Source: Prevotella sp. HJM029
GTDB lineage: Bacteria; Bacteroidota; Bacteroidia; Bacteroidales; Bacteroidaceae
Length of the DNA stretch: 64,000 nt
Assembly (NCBI RefSeq): GCF_000599605.1
Contig: NZ_AZHT01000027.1
Coordinates: forward strand, 1 to 64,000
Direction of reading: 5' to 3'
The position numbers were made by a program, and so were the translations under genes. This document shows positions 24,980 to 33,494 of this stretch, one piece after another. Each line of letters starts with the position of its first letter. The first letter of the stretch is position 1. The notes beneath the pieces are model-generated. The model was not told the DNA's origin, searched no databases, and was given only the letters and a program-made list of their open reading frames with translations.

Positions 24980-25135
24980 CTACCCTCGCAGACCCTCAGA
25001 ACGGGCGACTAATTTTGAAAACATCCCTTGCAGACCCTCCGAATGGGTGACTAATTTTGAAAACTACCCTCGCAGACCCTCTGATTGGGCATCTTTTTCG
25101 GAAAACACCCTTGCAAACGGCTCGGAAGCAGGTTT
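24980..25135. repeat. Tandem array E, 42-bp period, about 3.5 units
   Basis: Landmark GCAGACCCTC at 24988, 25030 and 25072, then a decayed copy near 25114. The unit has an ACCC...GGGT pairing and an A/T-rich linker. It is the same family as array G (39485-39745), which lies in the opposite orientation. Array D lies immediately to the left, so two unrelated arrays are back to back between convergent genes. Confidence 0.9.
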
Positions 25136-25206
25136 TTCACAAAAAACAACGAAAACCATTCTGGCTTTTCGGCTCCGCTTCATCCCTGCACAGCATGCAA
25201 CAAGAA

Positions 25207-25242
25207 GCAGGCTGCCGGGAAACGCATTCCACAACAGCCTGC
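25207..25242 (-). terminator. Terminator after the glycogen phosphorylase gene
   Basis: GCAGGCTG (25207-25214) pairs with CAGCCTGC (25235-25242) with a 20-nt loop. On the minus strand it follows the glgP stop by 26 bp and is followed by TTCTTGTTG. Moderate quality. Confidence 0.45.
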
Positions 25243-25267
25243 CTTTACATAAACGATTAATCGCCGT

Positions 25268-27829
25268 TTAATCTAACCATTTCACATAGCAGAAGTCCTG
25301 ACGATGGGGCAGATTGGCATTCTTGGGATACATGCGCACACAACTCTTGAAGGCACCAGCCTCGTCGGGCTCTATCACAGCCTCGAAGGTATAGAGGTTG
25401 CCTTCATGATGTTTCACCTTGAATGGGTGCACCTGATAAACTTCGCGCCCATCGGCATCGGCCTGGTTGTTGAGCACCACAAGTTCCAAACCCACGGCAT
25501 CATCAAGCCCTTGCTCATCGATGACATAGGTCATGGTGTGCTTCTTACCCGTTTCGCCACCTTCGTCTAAGAGCGAGGTGTCGCGGCTCACCACGTGGAT
25601 GGCATCCCAACGCTCGGCCACACACTCCTTCCACTGCGCCAGTCCACGCGCCAACTTGTCATTGTCTTTGCTCAATTCGTGGAAACGCAATGCCTGCCGA
25701 TTGTAGAACTTATCGAAGTAATCGTCCAACTGACGCTTCATGGTGTAATGAGGCGCAATGGTTGCGATAGAGCGCTTCACCACCTTAATCCATGCTTCGC
25801 TATAGGCTTTCTTACCGCGATTATAGTAGAGCGGGATGATATCGTTTTCCAACAGGCCATAGATGGTGGCAGCATCCAACTTGTCTTGATATTCCTGGTT
25901 CTCGTAAGTGCGCTTCTGTGGCAAAGCCCAGCCAGCGCCTTCACGATAGCCTTCAACCCACCAACCATCGAGCACCGAGAGGTTGACCACACCATTCATT
26001 TCGGCTTTCTCTCCCGATGTTCCCGAGGCTTCCAAGGGGCGCGTTGGGGTATTCATCCAAATGTCTACCCCTGACACTAAGCGGCGTGCCAACTGCATAT
26101 CGTAGTCTTCTAAGAAGATGATTTTTCCCAAGAACTCGGGACGCTGGCTAATTTCATAGATGCGCTTGATGAGTCCCTGCCCTGCACCATCGGCTGGATG
26201 GGCTTTTCCCGAGAAGAAGAAGAGCACAGGACGCTCGGGATTGTTCACAATCTTGGCCAAGCGGTCAATATCCGTGAAGAGCAAATGAGCGCGTTTGTAA
26301 GTGGCAAAGCGCCGACAAAAACCAATCATCAGCGCATTGGGCGTGATGCGTTGCAACAGTGACACAACACGTGCTGGGTCGCCCTGGTTGCGCAACCACG
26401 ACTCGCTGAATTTCTCGCGGATATAATCGACGAGCTTTTGCTTCAGCGCCATGCGCGTTTCCCAGATTTCGGCATCGGGCACATCTTCGATAGCATGCCA
26501 AATGGCTTCATTACTTTGATCGAGCATGAAATTTGAATCGAAATACTTGTCATAGATATGACGCCATTCCGTGGCAGTCCAAGTGGGTAAATGCACACCA
26601 TTGGTGACGTAACCCACATGGTTTTCTTCGGGGAAATAGCCTCTCCACAAAGGTGCAAACATCTTTTGGCTCACCCATCCGTGGAGCTTGCTCACGCCAT
26701 TCACCTCCTGACAGGTGTTGCAAGCAAAAGTGCTCATGCAGAAACGCTCGTTGTGATCATCGGGATTTTCGCGACCCATTCCTATGAATTCGTCCCACGA
26801 AATGCCTAACATTTCGGGGTAACCACCCATATATTTCCCAAAGAGAGCTTCGTCAAAATAGTCGTGACCTGCCGGAACGGGCGTGTGCACGGTGTAGAGC
26901 GAAGAGGCACGCACCAATTCCATAGCTTGATTGAAGGTGAGTCCTTCAGCTACATAATCGCACAAACGCTGCAAGTTGCAGAGCGCAGCATGTCCCTCGT
27001 TGCAATGATAAATATCTTTCTTAATGCCCAATTTCTTCAGCGTCAAAATACCGCCAATACCCAAAAGAATTTCTTGTTTGAGGCGATTTTCCCAGTCGCC
27101 ACCATAGAGGCTGTGGGTGATGGGACGGTCGAACTCGGAGTTCATATCGTTATCGGTGTCCAACAAATAGAGGCTGATGCGCCCCACATTGGCGCGCCAC
27201 ACCAAGGCATGCACATGATAGTTCATATAAGGCACATCGACCACCATTTGGTTGCCGTTGGCATCGAGCACACGCTCAATGGGCAAAGAATTGAAATTCT
27301 GCGCATCATATTTTGCAATCTGCTGTCCGTCCATGCTGAGGCTCTGCGTGAAATAGCCATAACGATAAAGGAACCCCACTGCACACATATCGACATTGCT
27401 ATCGGAAGCCTCTTTCAGATAGTCTCCAGCGAGCATGCCCAAACCGCCCGAGTAGATTTTTAATACCTGCGTCAAGCCAAACTCCATACAGAAATAGGCC
27501 ACTGAGGGACGCTTCTTATTGGGTTTCACAGCCATGTAATCGCGGAACTTTGTGTAAACATCCTTCACACGCTTCATGAGTGCCTTGTCTTTCACAATGG
27601 CTTCCTTACGGTCGTAACTCAAGCGCTCGAGCAACAACACAGGATTATAATTAACAGCCTCATAGAGGTCGGCATCGAGACTACTAAAAAGGTCGCGCGC
27701 CTCATAGTTCCAGGCCCACCACAGATTGTGTGCCAACTCGTCCAAGCATTTCAATTGCTCAGGCAAACGAGATTTCACATTTAGCTCCCGCCATTGGGGT
27801 GCATTTGCATAATCAGCTTTGATTTTCAT
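25268..27829 (-). CDS. glgP: Alpha-glucan (glycogen) phosphorylase
   Basis: 853 residues, the short GT35 form with an N-terminal DUF3417-like region ([13 protein letters not shown] at about residue 30). Catalytic landmarks are [28 protein letters not shown], and the PLP-binding region [20 protein letters not shown] (about residues 590-610). It releases glucose-1-phosphate from glycogen in the cytoplasm. The glycogen synthase gene lies 35 bp upstream in the same operon, so storage and mobilisation are encoded together. Confidence 0.96.
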   Translation of the reverse strand: MKIKADYANAPQWRELNVKSRLPEQLKCLDELAHNLWWAWNYEARDLFSSLDADLYEAVNYNPVLLLERLSYDRKEAIVKDKALMKRVKDVYTKFRDYMAVKPNKKRPSVAYFCMEFGLTQVLKIYSGGLGMLAGDYLKEASDSNVDMCAVGFLYRYGYFTQSLSMDGQQIAKYDAQNFNSLPIERVLDANGNQMVVDVPYMNYHVHALVWRANVGRISLYLLDTDNDMNSEFDRPITHSLYGGDWENRLKQEILLGIGGILTLKKLGIKKDIYHCNEGHAALCNLQRLCDYVAEGLTFNQAMELVRASSLYTVHTPVPAGHDYFDEALFGKYMGGYPEMLGISWDEFIGMGRENPDDHNERFCMSTFACNTCQEVNGVSKLHGWVSQKMFAPLWRGYFPEENHVGYVTNGVHLPTWTATEWRHIYDKYFDSNFMLDQSNEAIWHAIEDVPDAEIWETRMALKQKLVDYIREKFSESWLRNQGDPARVVSLLQRITPNALMIGFCRRFATYKRAHLLFTDIDRLAKIVNNPERPVLFFFSGKAHPADGAGQGLIKRIYEISQRPEFLGKIIFLEDYDMQLARRLVSGVDIWMNTPTRPLEASGTSGEKAEMNGVVNLSVLDGWWVEGYREGAGWALPQKRTYENQEYQDKLDAATIYGLLENDIIPLYYNRGKKAYSEAWIKVVKRSIATIAPHYTMKRQLDDYFDKFYNRQALRFHELSKDNDKLARGLAQWKECVAERWDAIHVVSRDTSLLDEGGETGKKHTMTYVIDEQGLDDAVGLELVVLNNQADADGREVYQVHPFKVKHHEGNLYTFEAVIEPDEAGAFKSCVRMYPKNANLPHRQDFCYVKWLD

Positions 27830-27864
27830 ACCGCTTGAATGATAATGTTTTTAAAATATTGTTG

Positions 27865-29517
27865 TTACGCTCGTGCAGCAGCTTTGTGCAATGCAAGAGC
27901 ATAAGCCTTTTCGTAATAAGGAATGAAGTGCTTCCACAGCGCTGCTTTCGACAGGTTCCAAGCTGCCTTTCGGCAAGCTTTGCGCTGCGTTTCATCGGCC
28001 TTCGCATAGTGCGCTATGGCTTGGCAAATGGCTGTAGCCACTTGCTGATAGTTGTTGTCATCACGATGCACCACACACACGCCATCTGCTAACGTCGCAA
28101 CATGCCCCACAGTGTGGTTGGCCCACAGACCAAAACCAGCCAAATCGGTTGTGATGCACGGCACATGAAAAGCGATGGCTTCGAGTGGCGTGTAGCCCCA
28201 AGGCTCATAGTAGGATGGGTAAACGCAGAGATCGTTGCCGCCCACCAAATGATAATAAGGCTGATTGAAGATGCCATCCTGCCCCGTTAGATAACAAGGC
28301 ACAAAGATGAGTTTCACGCGCTCGTCCAAAGCGTTGTGCATGTCCAAATAGTTCATCATGCCCAACACGCGATCGTTTGCAGCATCGTGCAAGCTATGGG
28401 TGCAAATGGGATTGTCCAAAGGCGTGTCAAAAGTCTGACCGCTGCGCAGACGCGCTTGCAAATCTTCACGCGGACCAGCCACCCAGCCCGGCACTTCGAT
28501 AAAAGCAACCACCTTTTGTGGCAGAGGAGCACGGCGCAATTGATGAATGGCTTCAATAAACACATCAATGCCTTTGTTGCGAAACTCGTAGCGCCCACTC
28601 GTCGAAACAATCAACGTTTGGTCGTCGAAACAATCGCCTGTCAAAGCATTGGCCACCTGCAATAAAGTTTTCCGCGCAGCAGAACGCTGTGCATTGAAAG
28701 CCTTTCCGCGAGGCACAAAATCGTCTTCGAAACCATTGGGCAGCACCACATCCACAGGCTTATCCAACAGTTCGCGACATTCCACAGCTGTGATGTCGCT
28801 CACGGTGGTGAAGCAATCCACATATTTTGCCGCCTGCTTCTCCACCGAATGTTTGCTCTGCATGTTGAGCTCTTCGGCCATCTGGTCGCCACGATAGGCC
28901 CAAAGATATTCGTAGAGCGGCTTCATGTTGCCAGCAATGCTGCGCCCGATGCTCGTGGCATGCGTCGTGAAAATAGTGCCTATCTGAGGCACATGCTTAT
29001 GAATATAGAGCAAGCCCAAGCAGGTCATCCATTCATGGCCTTGATAAACCACTTTGGCCGAAGCTGGCAGCACATGGCGATAGAAACTCTCAACCACCTT
29101 TGCCGCAGCATAGGAAAACATTGAGGCCTCGTCATAATCGCCATAGCCATGCAGACTATCCACCTGGAAATCGGCCCACATCTGACCATAGATTTCATTC
29201 TTTTGCGCATAGAACGGACGGAAATCCACCAACAGCGCAATCGGCTCTCCCGGAACATTCCAGCGCCCCACACGCACGTGCAATCCCTCTTGCTGCGCCT
29301 TCGCACGCCAATCCGAAAACAGCTTCTCATCGACTGCAAACAAAGGATTATCGACATCGTCGCCAAAATCGGGACCAATGAAAAACACCCTGTCAGCAAA
29401 CAGCTTTTGCATGGTCTTGGCACGTGTCGACAACACCGTGTAAATGCCGCCTACCATATGGCACACTTCCCAACTCGATTCAAAAATATAATCTGGAACA
29501 CACTGCGCTTTAACCAT
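27865..29517 (-). CDS. Glycogen synthase (GT3, eukaryotic-like type)
   Basis: 550 residues. The start (IFESSWEVCHMVGGIYTVLS) and the later YQGHEWMTCLGLLY, FTTHATSIGRSI and SGRYEFRNKGIDVFIEAI are features of GT3 glycogen synthases, the fungal/animal family found in Bacteroidetes instead of bacterial GlgA. The C-terminal half has YPSYYEPWGYTPLEAIAFHV, the nucleotide-sugar binding Glu region. It extends glycogen from UDP- or ADP-glucose. First gene of the operon with glgP and preceded by a good promoter. Confidence 0.94.
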   Translation of the reverse strand: MVKAQCVPDYIFESSWEVCHMVGGIYTVLSTRAKTMQKLFADRVFFIGPDFGDDVDNPLFAVDEKLFSDWRAKAQQEGLHVRVGRWNVPGEPIALLVDFRPFYAQKNEIYGQMWADFQVDSLHGYGDYDEASMFSYAAAKVVESFYRHVLPASAKVVYQGHEWMTCLGLLYIHKHVPQIGTIFTTHATSIGRSIAGNMKPLYEYLWAYRGDQMAEELNMQSKHSVEKQAAKYVDCFTTVSDITAVECRELLDKPVDVVLPNGFEDDFVPRGKAFNAQRSAARKTLLQVANALTGDCFDDQTLIVSTSGRYEFRNKGIDVFIEAIHQLRRAPLPQKVVAFIEVPGWVAGPREDLQARLRSGQTFDTPLDNPICTHSLHDAANDRVLGMMNYLDMHNALDERVKLIFVPCYLTGQDGIFNQPYYHLVGGNDLCVYPSYYEPWGYTPLEAIAFHVPCITTDLAGFGLWANHTVGHVATLADGVCVVHRDDNNYQQVATAICQAIAHYAKADETQRKACRKAAWNLSKAALWKHFIPYYEKAYALALHKAAARA

Positions 29518-29540
29518 ACGAAAAACCTTTTTTTGAGCGA

Positions 29541-29571
29541 CAAAGATAGCATAAAATTCCTAAAAAGCAAA
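29541..29571 (-). promoter_or_regulatory. Promoter of the glycogen operon
   Basis: Minus-strand -7 TATCTTTG (29541-29548) and -33 TTTG (29568-29571), 19 bp apart. The -7 box is 24 bp before the ATG at 29517. Confidence 0.78.
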
Positions 29572-29623
29572 TGAAGCACACACTATTTTGCCCAAAACCG
29601 CTCATTCCTTGACATAAACTTTA

Positions 29624-29631
29624 TACCTTTG
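29624..29631 (+). promoter_or_regulatory. -7 box (TACCTTTG) for the 29656 gene
   Basis: TACCTTTGC lies 25 bp before the ATG at 29656. A -33 box at the correct distance is not clear. Confidence 0.6.
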
Positions 29632-29655
29632 CACGCAACTATAATATAGCGCATA

Positions 29656-30078
29656 ATGAAACGATGGCTTTTATCAATCCTCATCACGCTCGCCAGCACA
29701 TGGGCATGGGCGCAAAACAACAACGAGCCTTTCAAAGGACACTTATATAATAAGGAGTACAAAGTCTATCTCCACATCAATTTCTATCAAAACAACATCC
29801 TCATCCCCGGACAAGAGCTCTTCGGACAGGTGGCGGGCTATTTCGGCGCCGATTTAGACAGCCGAAAATGGATTTTCACCAACGTAATACTCAAAGACAA
29901 CCACACCGCCGAGCTCTTGGTGACCAACGATTATGGCAGCGAAGACCTCGAAGCCACACTCACGGCACTGCCCGACGGCACATTCGTCTTCGAACAAGGA
30001 AAAGGCAGCACCATCAAATTTGCCATCAACCGCAAATGGCAAAAGATGCCACGCCGCCTCGTCTTCGTCAAACAATAA
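29656..30078 (+). CDS. Small secreted protein of unknown function
   Basis: 140 residues with a Sec signal (MKRWLLSILITLASTWAWAQ) and a mature beta-rich domain: YKVYLHINFYQNNILIPGQE, VAGYFGADLDSRKWIFTN, AELLVTNDYGSEDLEATLT. Similar small periplasmic proteins occur in Prevotella, function unknown to me. It is followed 48 bp later by a thioesterase gene in the same direction. Confidence 0.7.
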   Translation: MKRWLLSILITLASTWAWAQNNNEPFKGHLYNKEYKVYLHINFYQNNILIPGQELFGQVAGYFGADLDSRKWIFTNVILKDNHTAELLVTNDYGSEDLEATLTALPDGTFVFEQGKGSTIKFAINRKWQKMPRRLVFVKQ

Positions 30079-30126
30079 CAACCCCGTCAAACATTATTCA
30101 TCAACAAAAGACGCAAACAAAACCCT

Positions 30127-30558
30127 ATGGAACAGATAACATTTCACCACAGCCTACCCATTCAGCTCAGATTTACCGATGCCGACCAATTCGGACACAT
30201 CAACAACACAGCGTATTTTCAATACTACGACACCGCAAAAATCGATTACGTGCGCAAAGTGTGCAACATCCCCAACGAGCGCTATGCCATCTTCGCAGCA
30301 CACGTCGAAGCCGATTTCATCGCACAAGTCTATAGCACCGACCAAGTGGAAGTACAAACAGCCATCACAGCCATCGGAAACAAGAGTTTCACGCTCACAC
30401 AACAACTCATCGACAGCCAAACGAAAGACGTGAAATGCGTGGGACGCACCGTCATGGTGGCCTACGACCTGCTCGAAAACCATTCCATCCCCATGCCCCA
30501 AGAATGGATTGAAGCCATTTGCAAATACGAAGGGCGCGACGTGAGACGGAAGAAATAA
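30127..30558 (+). CDS. Acyl-CoA thioesterase (4HBT/YbgC-like hotdog)
   Basis: 143 residues with the hotdog signature LRFTDADQFGHINNTAYFQY, where Asp of DADQFGH is the usual catalytic position of 4-hydroxybenzoyl-CoA-type thioesterases, followed by a long helix and strands (VEVQTAITAIGNKSFTLTQQ). It hydrolyses acyl-CoA or acyl-ACP in the cytoplasm. The true substrate is unknown. Convergent with the fimbrillin-like gene across array F. Confidence 0.88.
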   Translation: MEQITFHHSLPIQLRFTDADQFGHINNTAYFQYYDTAKIDYVRKVCNIPNERYAIFAAHVEADFIAQVYSTDQVEVQTAITAIGNKSFTLTQQLIDSQTKDVKCVGRTVMVAYDLLENHSIPMPQEWIEAICKYEGRDVRRKK

Positions 30559-30592
30559 CCCCCACCCCATCCCAAACACAACACTAAAACTA

Positions 30593-30862
30593 TGCGGCGT
30601 ACCCTACGCCGCATAGAACTGACCCAAATAGTGTGCGGCGTACCCTACGCCGCGAAGAACTGGCCCAAATAGTGTGCGGCGTACCCTACGCCGCGAAGAA
30701 CTGGCTCAAAAAGTGTGCGGCGTACCCTACGCCGCATAGAACTAGCCAAAAGAGTGTGCGGCGTACCCTACGCCGCATAGAACTGGCCAAAATAGTGTGC
30801 AGCGTACCCTACGCCGCGAAGAACTAGCCAAAAGAGTGTGCAGCGTACCCTACGCCGCACAC
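30593..30862. repeat. Tandem array F, 41-bp period, 7 units
   Basis: Units begin at 30593, 30634, 30675, 30716, 30757, 30798 and 30839, exactly 41 bp apart. Each has the inverted repeat GCGGCGTACCCTACGCCGC (7-bp stem with a 5-nt loop) and a linker such as ATAGAACTGGCCAAAATAGT. The last unit ends in a longer stem (GTGTGC...GCACAC) followed by T-rich sequence and could act as a terminator for the thioesterase mRNA. Confidence 0.95.
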
Positions 30863-30867
30863 TCTTT

Positions 30868-31095
30868 CCATGTAGTAACTTCGGCGCGATTACACCTCCT
30901 GCCCTTCGCATCCTACGTCTCATGGTGTGTCCCCTACCGCGTAGCGGTTATACACTCGAAAGCCCGGGGTTGGCCAGTGCAACGCAGCCTACCCCGGGTA
31001 ACAATACGTGGGAGAAAGCTACCCCCTTGGGGGGTACTCTCTCCCACGCACAACGCGAAGGCGGAATCACGTCACCGCCTCAGAAACACCGATGC
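30868..31095. other. Chain of strong hairpins next to array F
   Basis: Between array F and the 3' end of the fimbrillin-like gene are stacked inverted repeats: CCGCGTAGCGG (about 30937-30947), CCCGGGG...CCCCGGG (about 30963-30998), GTGGGAGA...TCTCCCAC (about 31009-31048) enclosing TACCCCC/GGGGGGTA, and AGGCGG...CCGCCT (about 31057-31081). No coding frame is convincing. This is a noncoding element of unknown role. Confidence 0.65.
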
Positions 31096-32784
31096 TTAGA
31101 AATAGATGAAAGCACGGACACTCTCACCAACATCACCTATCATATCTTCAATGAATGTAAACGCATTTTGACTAGCAACACCACCTGACACACCATCTAT
31201 CCCTATAGAACAACCATAGAGTGTATAATATTGTGTGCTGGTCCAATACCAATAATTGTCTAACGTCTCTCCACCAACACCTGGAGCTGTGAACAAACTA
31301 TTCATATAATTGCGATCAAAAGTACCAACTGTTGCATAGGTTCCTTGACGCGACATATTCGTAGGCAACGCGCTGCATTTTCCCAACACTTTCAATGCCA
31401 AGACCCATTGCCCCACACTGGGTAAGAACCATTTTCCACGCTTGCCACCACTGAAAGTAATAGGTGCTGGCGAAACATGATTGGCAGCCTTGTAGAAAGC
31501 ATCCATATTGGTATTACTACCTTTGACACCAGCCCCATTAATACTACTTGTTGCATCCCACGTGTATTTATAGCCATCCATGTCGGCCACAATATCTGTT
31601 ACACTGGCCTTCACATCGCTGTTGAACTGCTGATTGGGTACCCCTTGTGGTCCACCCCATTTCACTGCGGCATAAGGACGACCCGCAATGCCACCACCAC
31701 TCGCATCATCTTTTAATGCCATAGCCAGCCCATCTTCTGTAGCTGTTTTGTCAACCACAACGATAGCAATGGGGGTGCGAGTGCCTTTTTCGGCAATCGT
31801 ACCAGTGGTACCATCTTGGAAAAGATAGCGCACACCAGACACAGTAGCTTCTGGAACATCATACGCCAATTTCTTGTTTTTACCTGGCGTGAGCGTCACA
31901 TTAGTATATTCCTTACTCACAGGGCTTGGTATGTGGCTGATGGGGTGGCTTACGAAGTACTCCACGGTCAAGCTGCTATAAGTGCCTGGTGCCAATACCA
32001 TAGTGCATGAATTGGTGGCATAAGAGGGCGAGGTAGGCACAGTGAAGCCTGTATTATCGGCACCCAATGTGCGAAGTGTGATTTCAGAGGAAGGAGTTTG
32101 CGGTGTTACAGCCGTATTGATACCCGTATCAGTGAAATCGAATGTACCAGCAATTGCAGGTACTGGCAAGCCACCTGCGGTAACCTTTACTTGCGTCATT
32201 TTCACATTGCCACCGCCCACCGAGCAGAAAGGTGTAAACGTGATATAAGCAGCCTTGTGGTCGAGCGTAAAATCGTAGTGGTCACCATTGCGTGTGGCGA
32301 TAGCTGTCCCACAATCGCCATATTCTCCAATCAGTGCAGGCTCAGCAGGGAGCTTTTGCACTTGTTCAGGGGAAATTCTCACCTTATCGCCAGCCGTACT
32401 CTGCTTTCCAGTGTAGCGCACTACATAATTTGGTGCTGTGTAGGTACCTTCAAACCAAAACTTGGCAGTTGCGACCTTGGGCGATGTGGGCGAAACGTGC
32501 TCTGCAATGTCCGAACTCGAACTAGCAATGAGTGCGGGAGTCGCTGCAGGATTATTGAGCCACAGATTGTCATCAGCTGTCCAAAAGAAATCTAACTGCG
32601 TGCCTGTGTGTGTGCCTGCCGTACGCGATTTTGCGCTGGCTGTTGGAGAAGTATTCATCATAAAAGCCGTTTTGTTGCCAGTCGAAGGTTGCTGGGGTAC
32701 ATTTTCATCGGTCGAACATGCTGCCCATGTCATTACACCTGATGCAAGCAACAGGCTACTCACTAATCGTTTCATCATTTTCAT
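31096..32784 (-). CDS. Fimbrillin-like lipoprotein
   Basis: 562 residues. The signal MKRLVSSLLLASGVMTWAAC has a lipobox; the exact start could be the Met at 32784, 32778 or 32775. The N-terminal part (TSPTASAKSRTAGTHTGTQL, ISPEQVQKL) and the SLTVEYFV strands resemble fimbrillin/Mfa-type adhesins of Bacteroidales. The C-terminal 150 residues hold FLPSVGQWVLALKVLGKCSA and DNYWYWTSTQYY, then VRAFIYF, like the FISUMP/DUF1566-type carbohydrate- or adhesin-associated domains. The protein is probably surface exposed. It lies 39 bp after the small 32824 gene in the same direction. Confidence 0.78.
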   Translation of the reverse strand: MKMMKRLVSSLLLASGVMTWAACSTDENVPQQPSTGNKTAFMMNTSPTASAKSRTAGTHTGTQLDFFWTADDNLWLNNPAATPALIASSSSDIAEHVSPTSPKVATAKFWFEGTYTAPNYVVRYTGKQSTAGDKVRISPEQVQKLPAEPALIGEYGDCGTAIATRNGDHYDFTLDHKAAYITFTPFCSVGGGNVKMTQVKVTAGGLPVPAIAGTFDFTDTGINTAVTPQTPSSEITLRTLGADNTGFTVPTSPSYATNSCTMVLAPGTYSSLTVEYFVSHPISHIPSPVSKEYTNVTLTPGKNKKLAYDVPEATVSGVRYLFQDGTTGTIAEKGTRTPIAIVVVDKTATEDGLAMALKDDASGGGIAGRPYAAVKWGGPQGVPNQQFNSDVKASVTDIVADMDGYKYTWDATSSINGAGVKGSNTNMDAFYKAANHVSPAPITFSGGKRGKWFLPSVGQWVLALKVLGKCSALPTNMSRQGTYATVGTFDRNYMNSLFTAPGVGGETLDNYWYWTSTQYYTLYGCSIGIDGVSGGVASQNAFTFIEDMIGDVGESVRAFIYF

Positions 32785-32823
32785 TTGCTTAATCTGCTTG
32801 TTTATTCATTAACTACTTTGTTC

Positions 32824-33075
32824 TTACCAGTTTTCATCTTGGGCACTGGTATGGCCACCCCATCCTTGCGAAGAAGGTGTAAAGTCCTCGTCTTCGGCAG
32901 CCGTGTGACCACCACCAGCAATAGTTGATGGTACAAAGTCCTCATCTTCGGCGGAATTGTGACCGCCTGGATTTTGAAACCTTGAGCCTTGCTGCATCAT
33001 ACAATCACCAGGAAGGGGAATCACTGCTGTCGTGGGGGGCACATAAAGCCTCCGTGCATTTAGAGCTTTCCTCAT
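32824..33075 (-). CDS. Small protein with three GGH-xAEDEDF repeats
   Basis: 83 residues, no signal peptide. The first half reads LNARRLYVPPTTAVIPLPG. The second half has three imperfect repeats (GGHNSAEDEDF, GGHTAAEDEDF, GGHTSAQDENW), each with Gly-Gly-His then an acidic run ending in an aromatic. The ordered repeats and the acidic, Gly/His composition are unlike ordinary enzymes. It precedes the fimbrillin-like gene, so it could be an accessory or a processed peptide. The role is unknown. Confidence 0.55.
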   Translation of the reverse strand: MRKALNARRLYVPPTTAVIPLPGDCMMQQGSRFQNPGGHNSAEDEDFVPSTIAGGGHTAAEDEDFTPSSQGWGGHTSAQDENW

Positions 33076-33494
33076 CTTTTTCTCATTTAGGAAACATTTG
33101 AAAGTTATTTAAAATCAAATCGGAATATCGACAATTTGAAGAGATAGAGCACAAATATAAAGAAGCCTGCACAGCATTGATAGAAAATGCTATGCAGACT
33201 TCTCCCTGAATAAGCCTATTGTTGACTACGCACGCAACATATTCCTCTTGCTTAGAAGAGAGGCCTGTATATAGATAGAGAGAATGTGTGTGTTACACTT
33301 TTATTTGGTTCTACCAAATAAAAGTTGTTAAAAATCGAAATATTTTGATTCTCTTTTTTCATTTTCACACCAACACGAGTTGTTATTTAAATCATGCTCG
33401 TAACGAACATCGGGCGCAAAGGTATAAACTTTCGTTGGAAGTAGCAAACCTTTGCGCCCAATTTTATATCACATTGCATTGAAATTGACCAAAA
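33076..33494. other. Intergenic region with promoter and inverted repeats
   Basis: This 419-bp AT-rich stretch holds a minus-strand -7 box (TATATTTG, 33152-33159) 77 bp upstream of the small repeat gene, an imperfect inverted repeat at about 33161-33202, and a perfect one at 33412-33459. I see no further gene. Confidence 0.55.
33412..33459. terminator. Inverted repeat, possible terminator
   Basis: A perfect 12-bp stem (33412-33423 with 33448-33459) and a 24-nt loop, followed on the plus strand by AATTTTAT. It lies 36 bp beyond the 3' end of the DUF5686 gene. The stem includes a minus-strand TACCTTTG, so a promoter role is also possible. Confidence 0.45.

Noticed and set aside
24398-25050. 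Long open frames on both strands in array D/E
   Set aside because: The 41-bp period shifts the frame each unit, so a frame without stops stays open, giving repetitive Phe/Arg- or Lys/Thr-rich products on either strand. No start signal or conservation pattern supports a gene.
29518-29655. Possible riboswitch or leader in the glycogen region
   Set aside because: Only promoters are seen; no conserved aptamer-like structure is recognisable.
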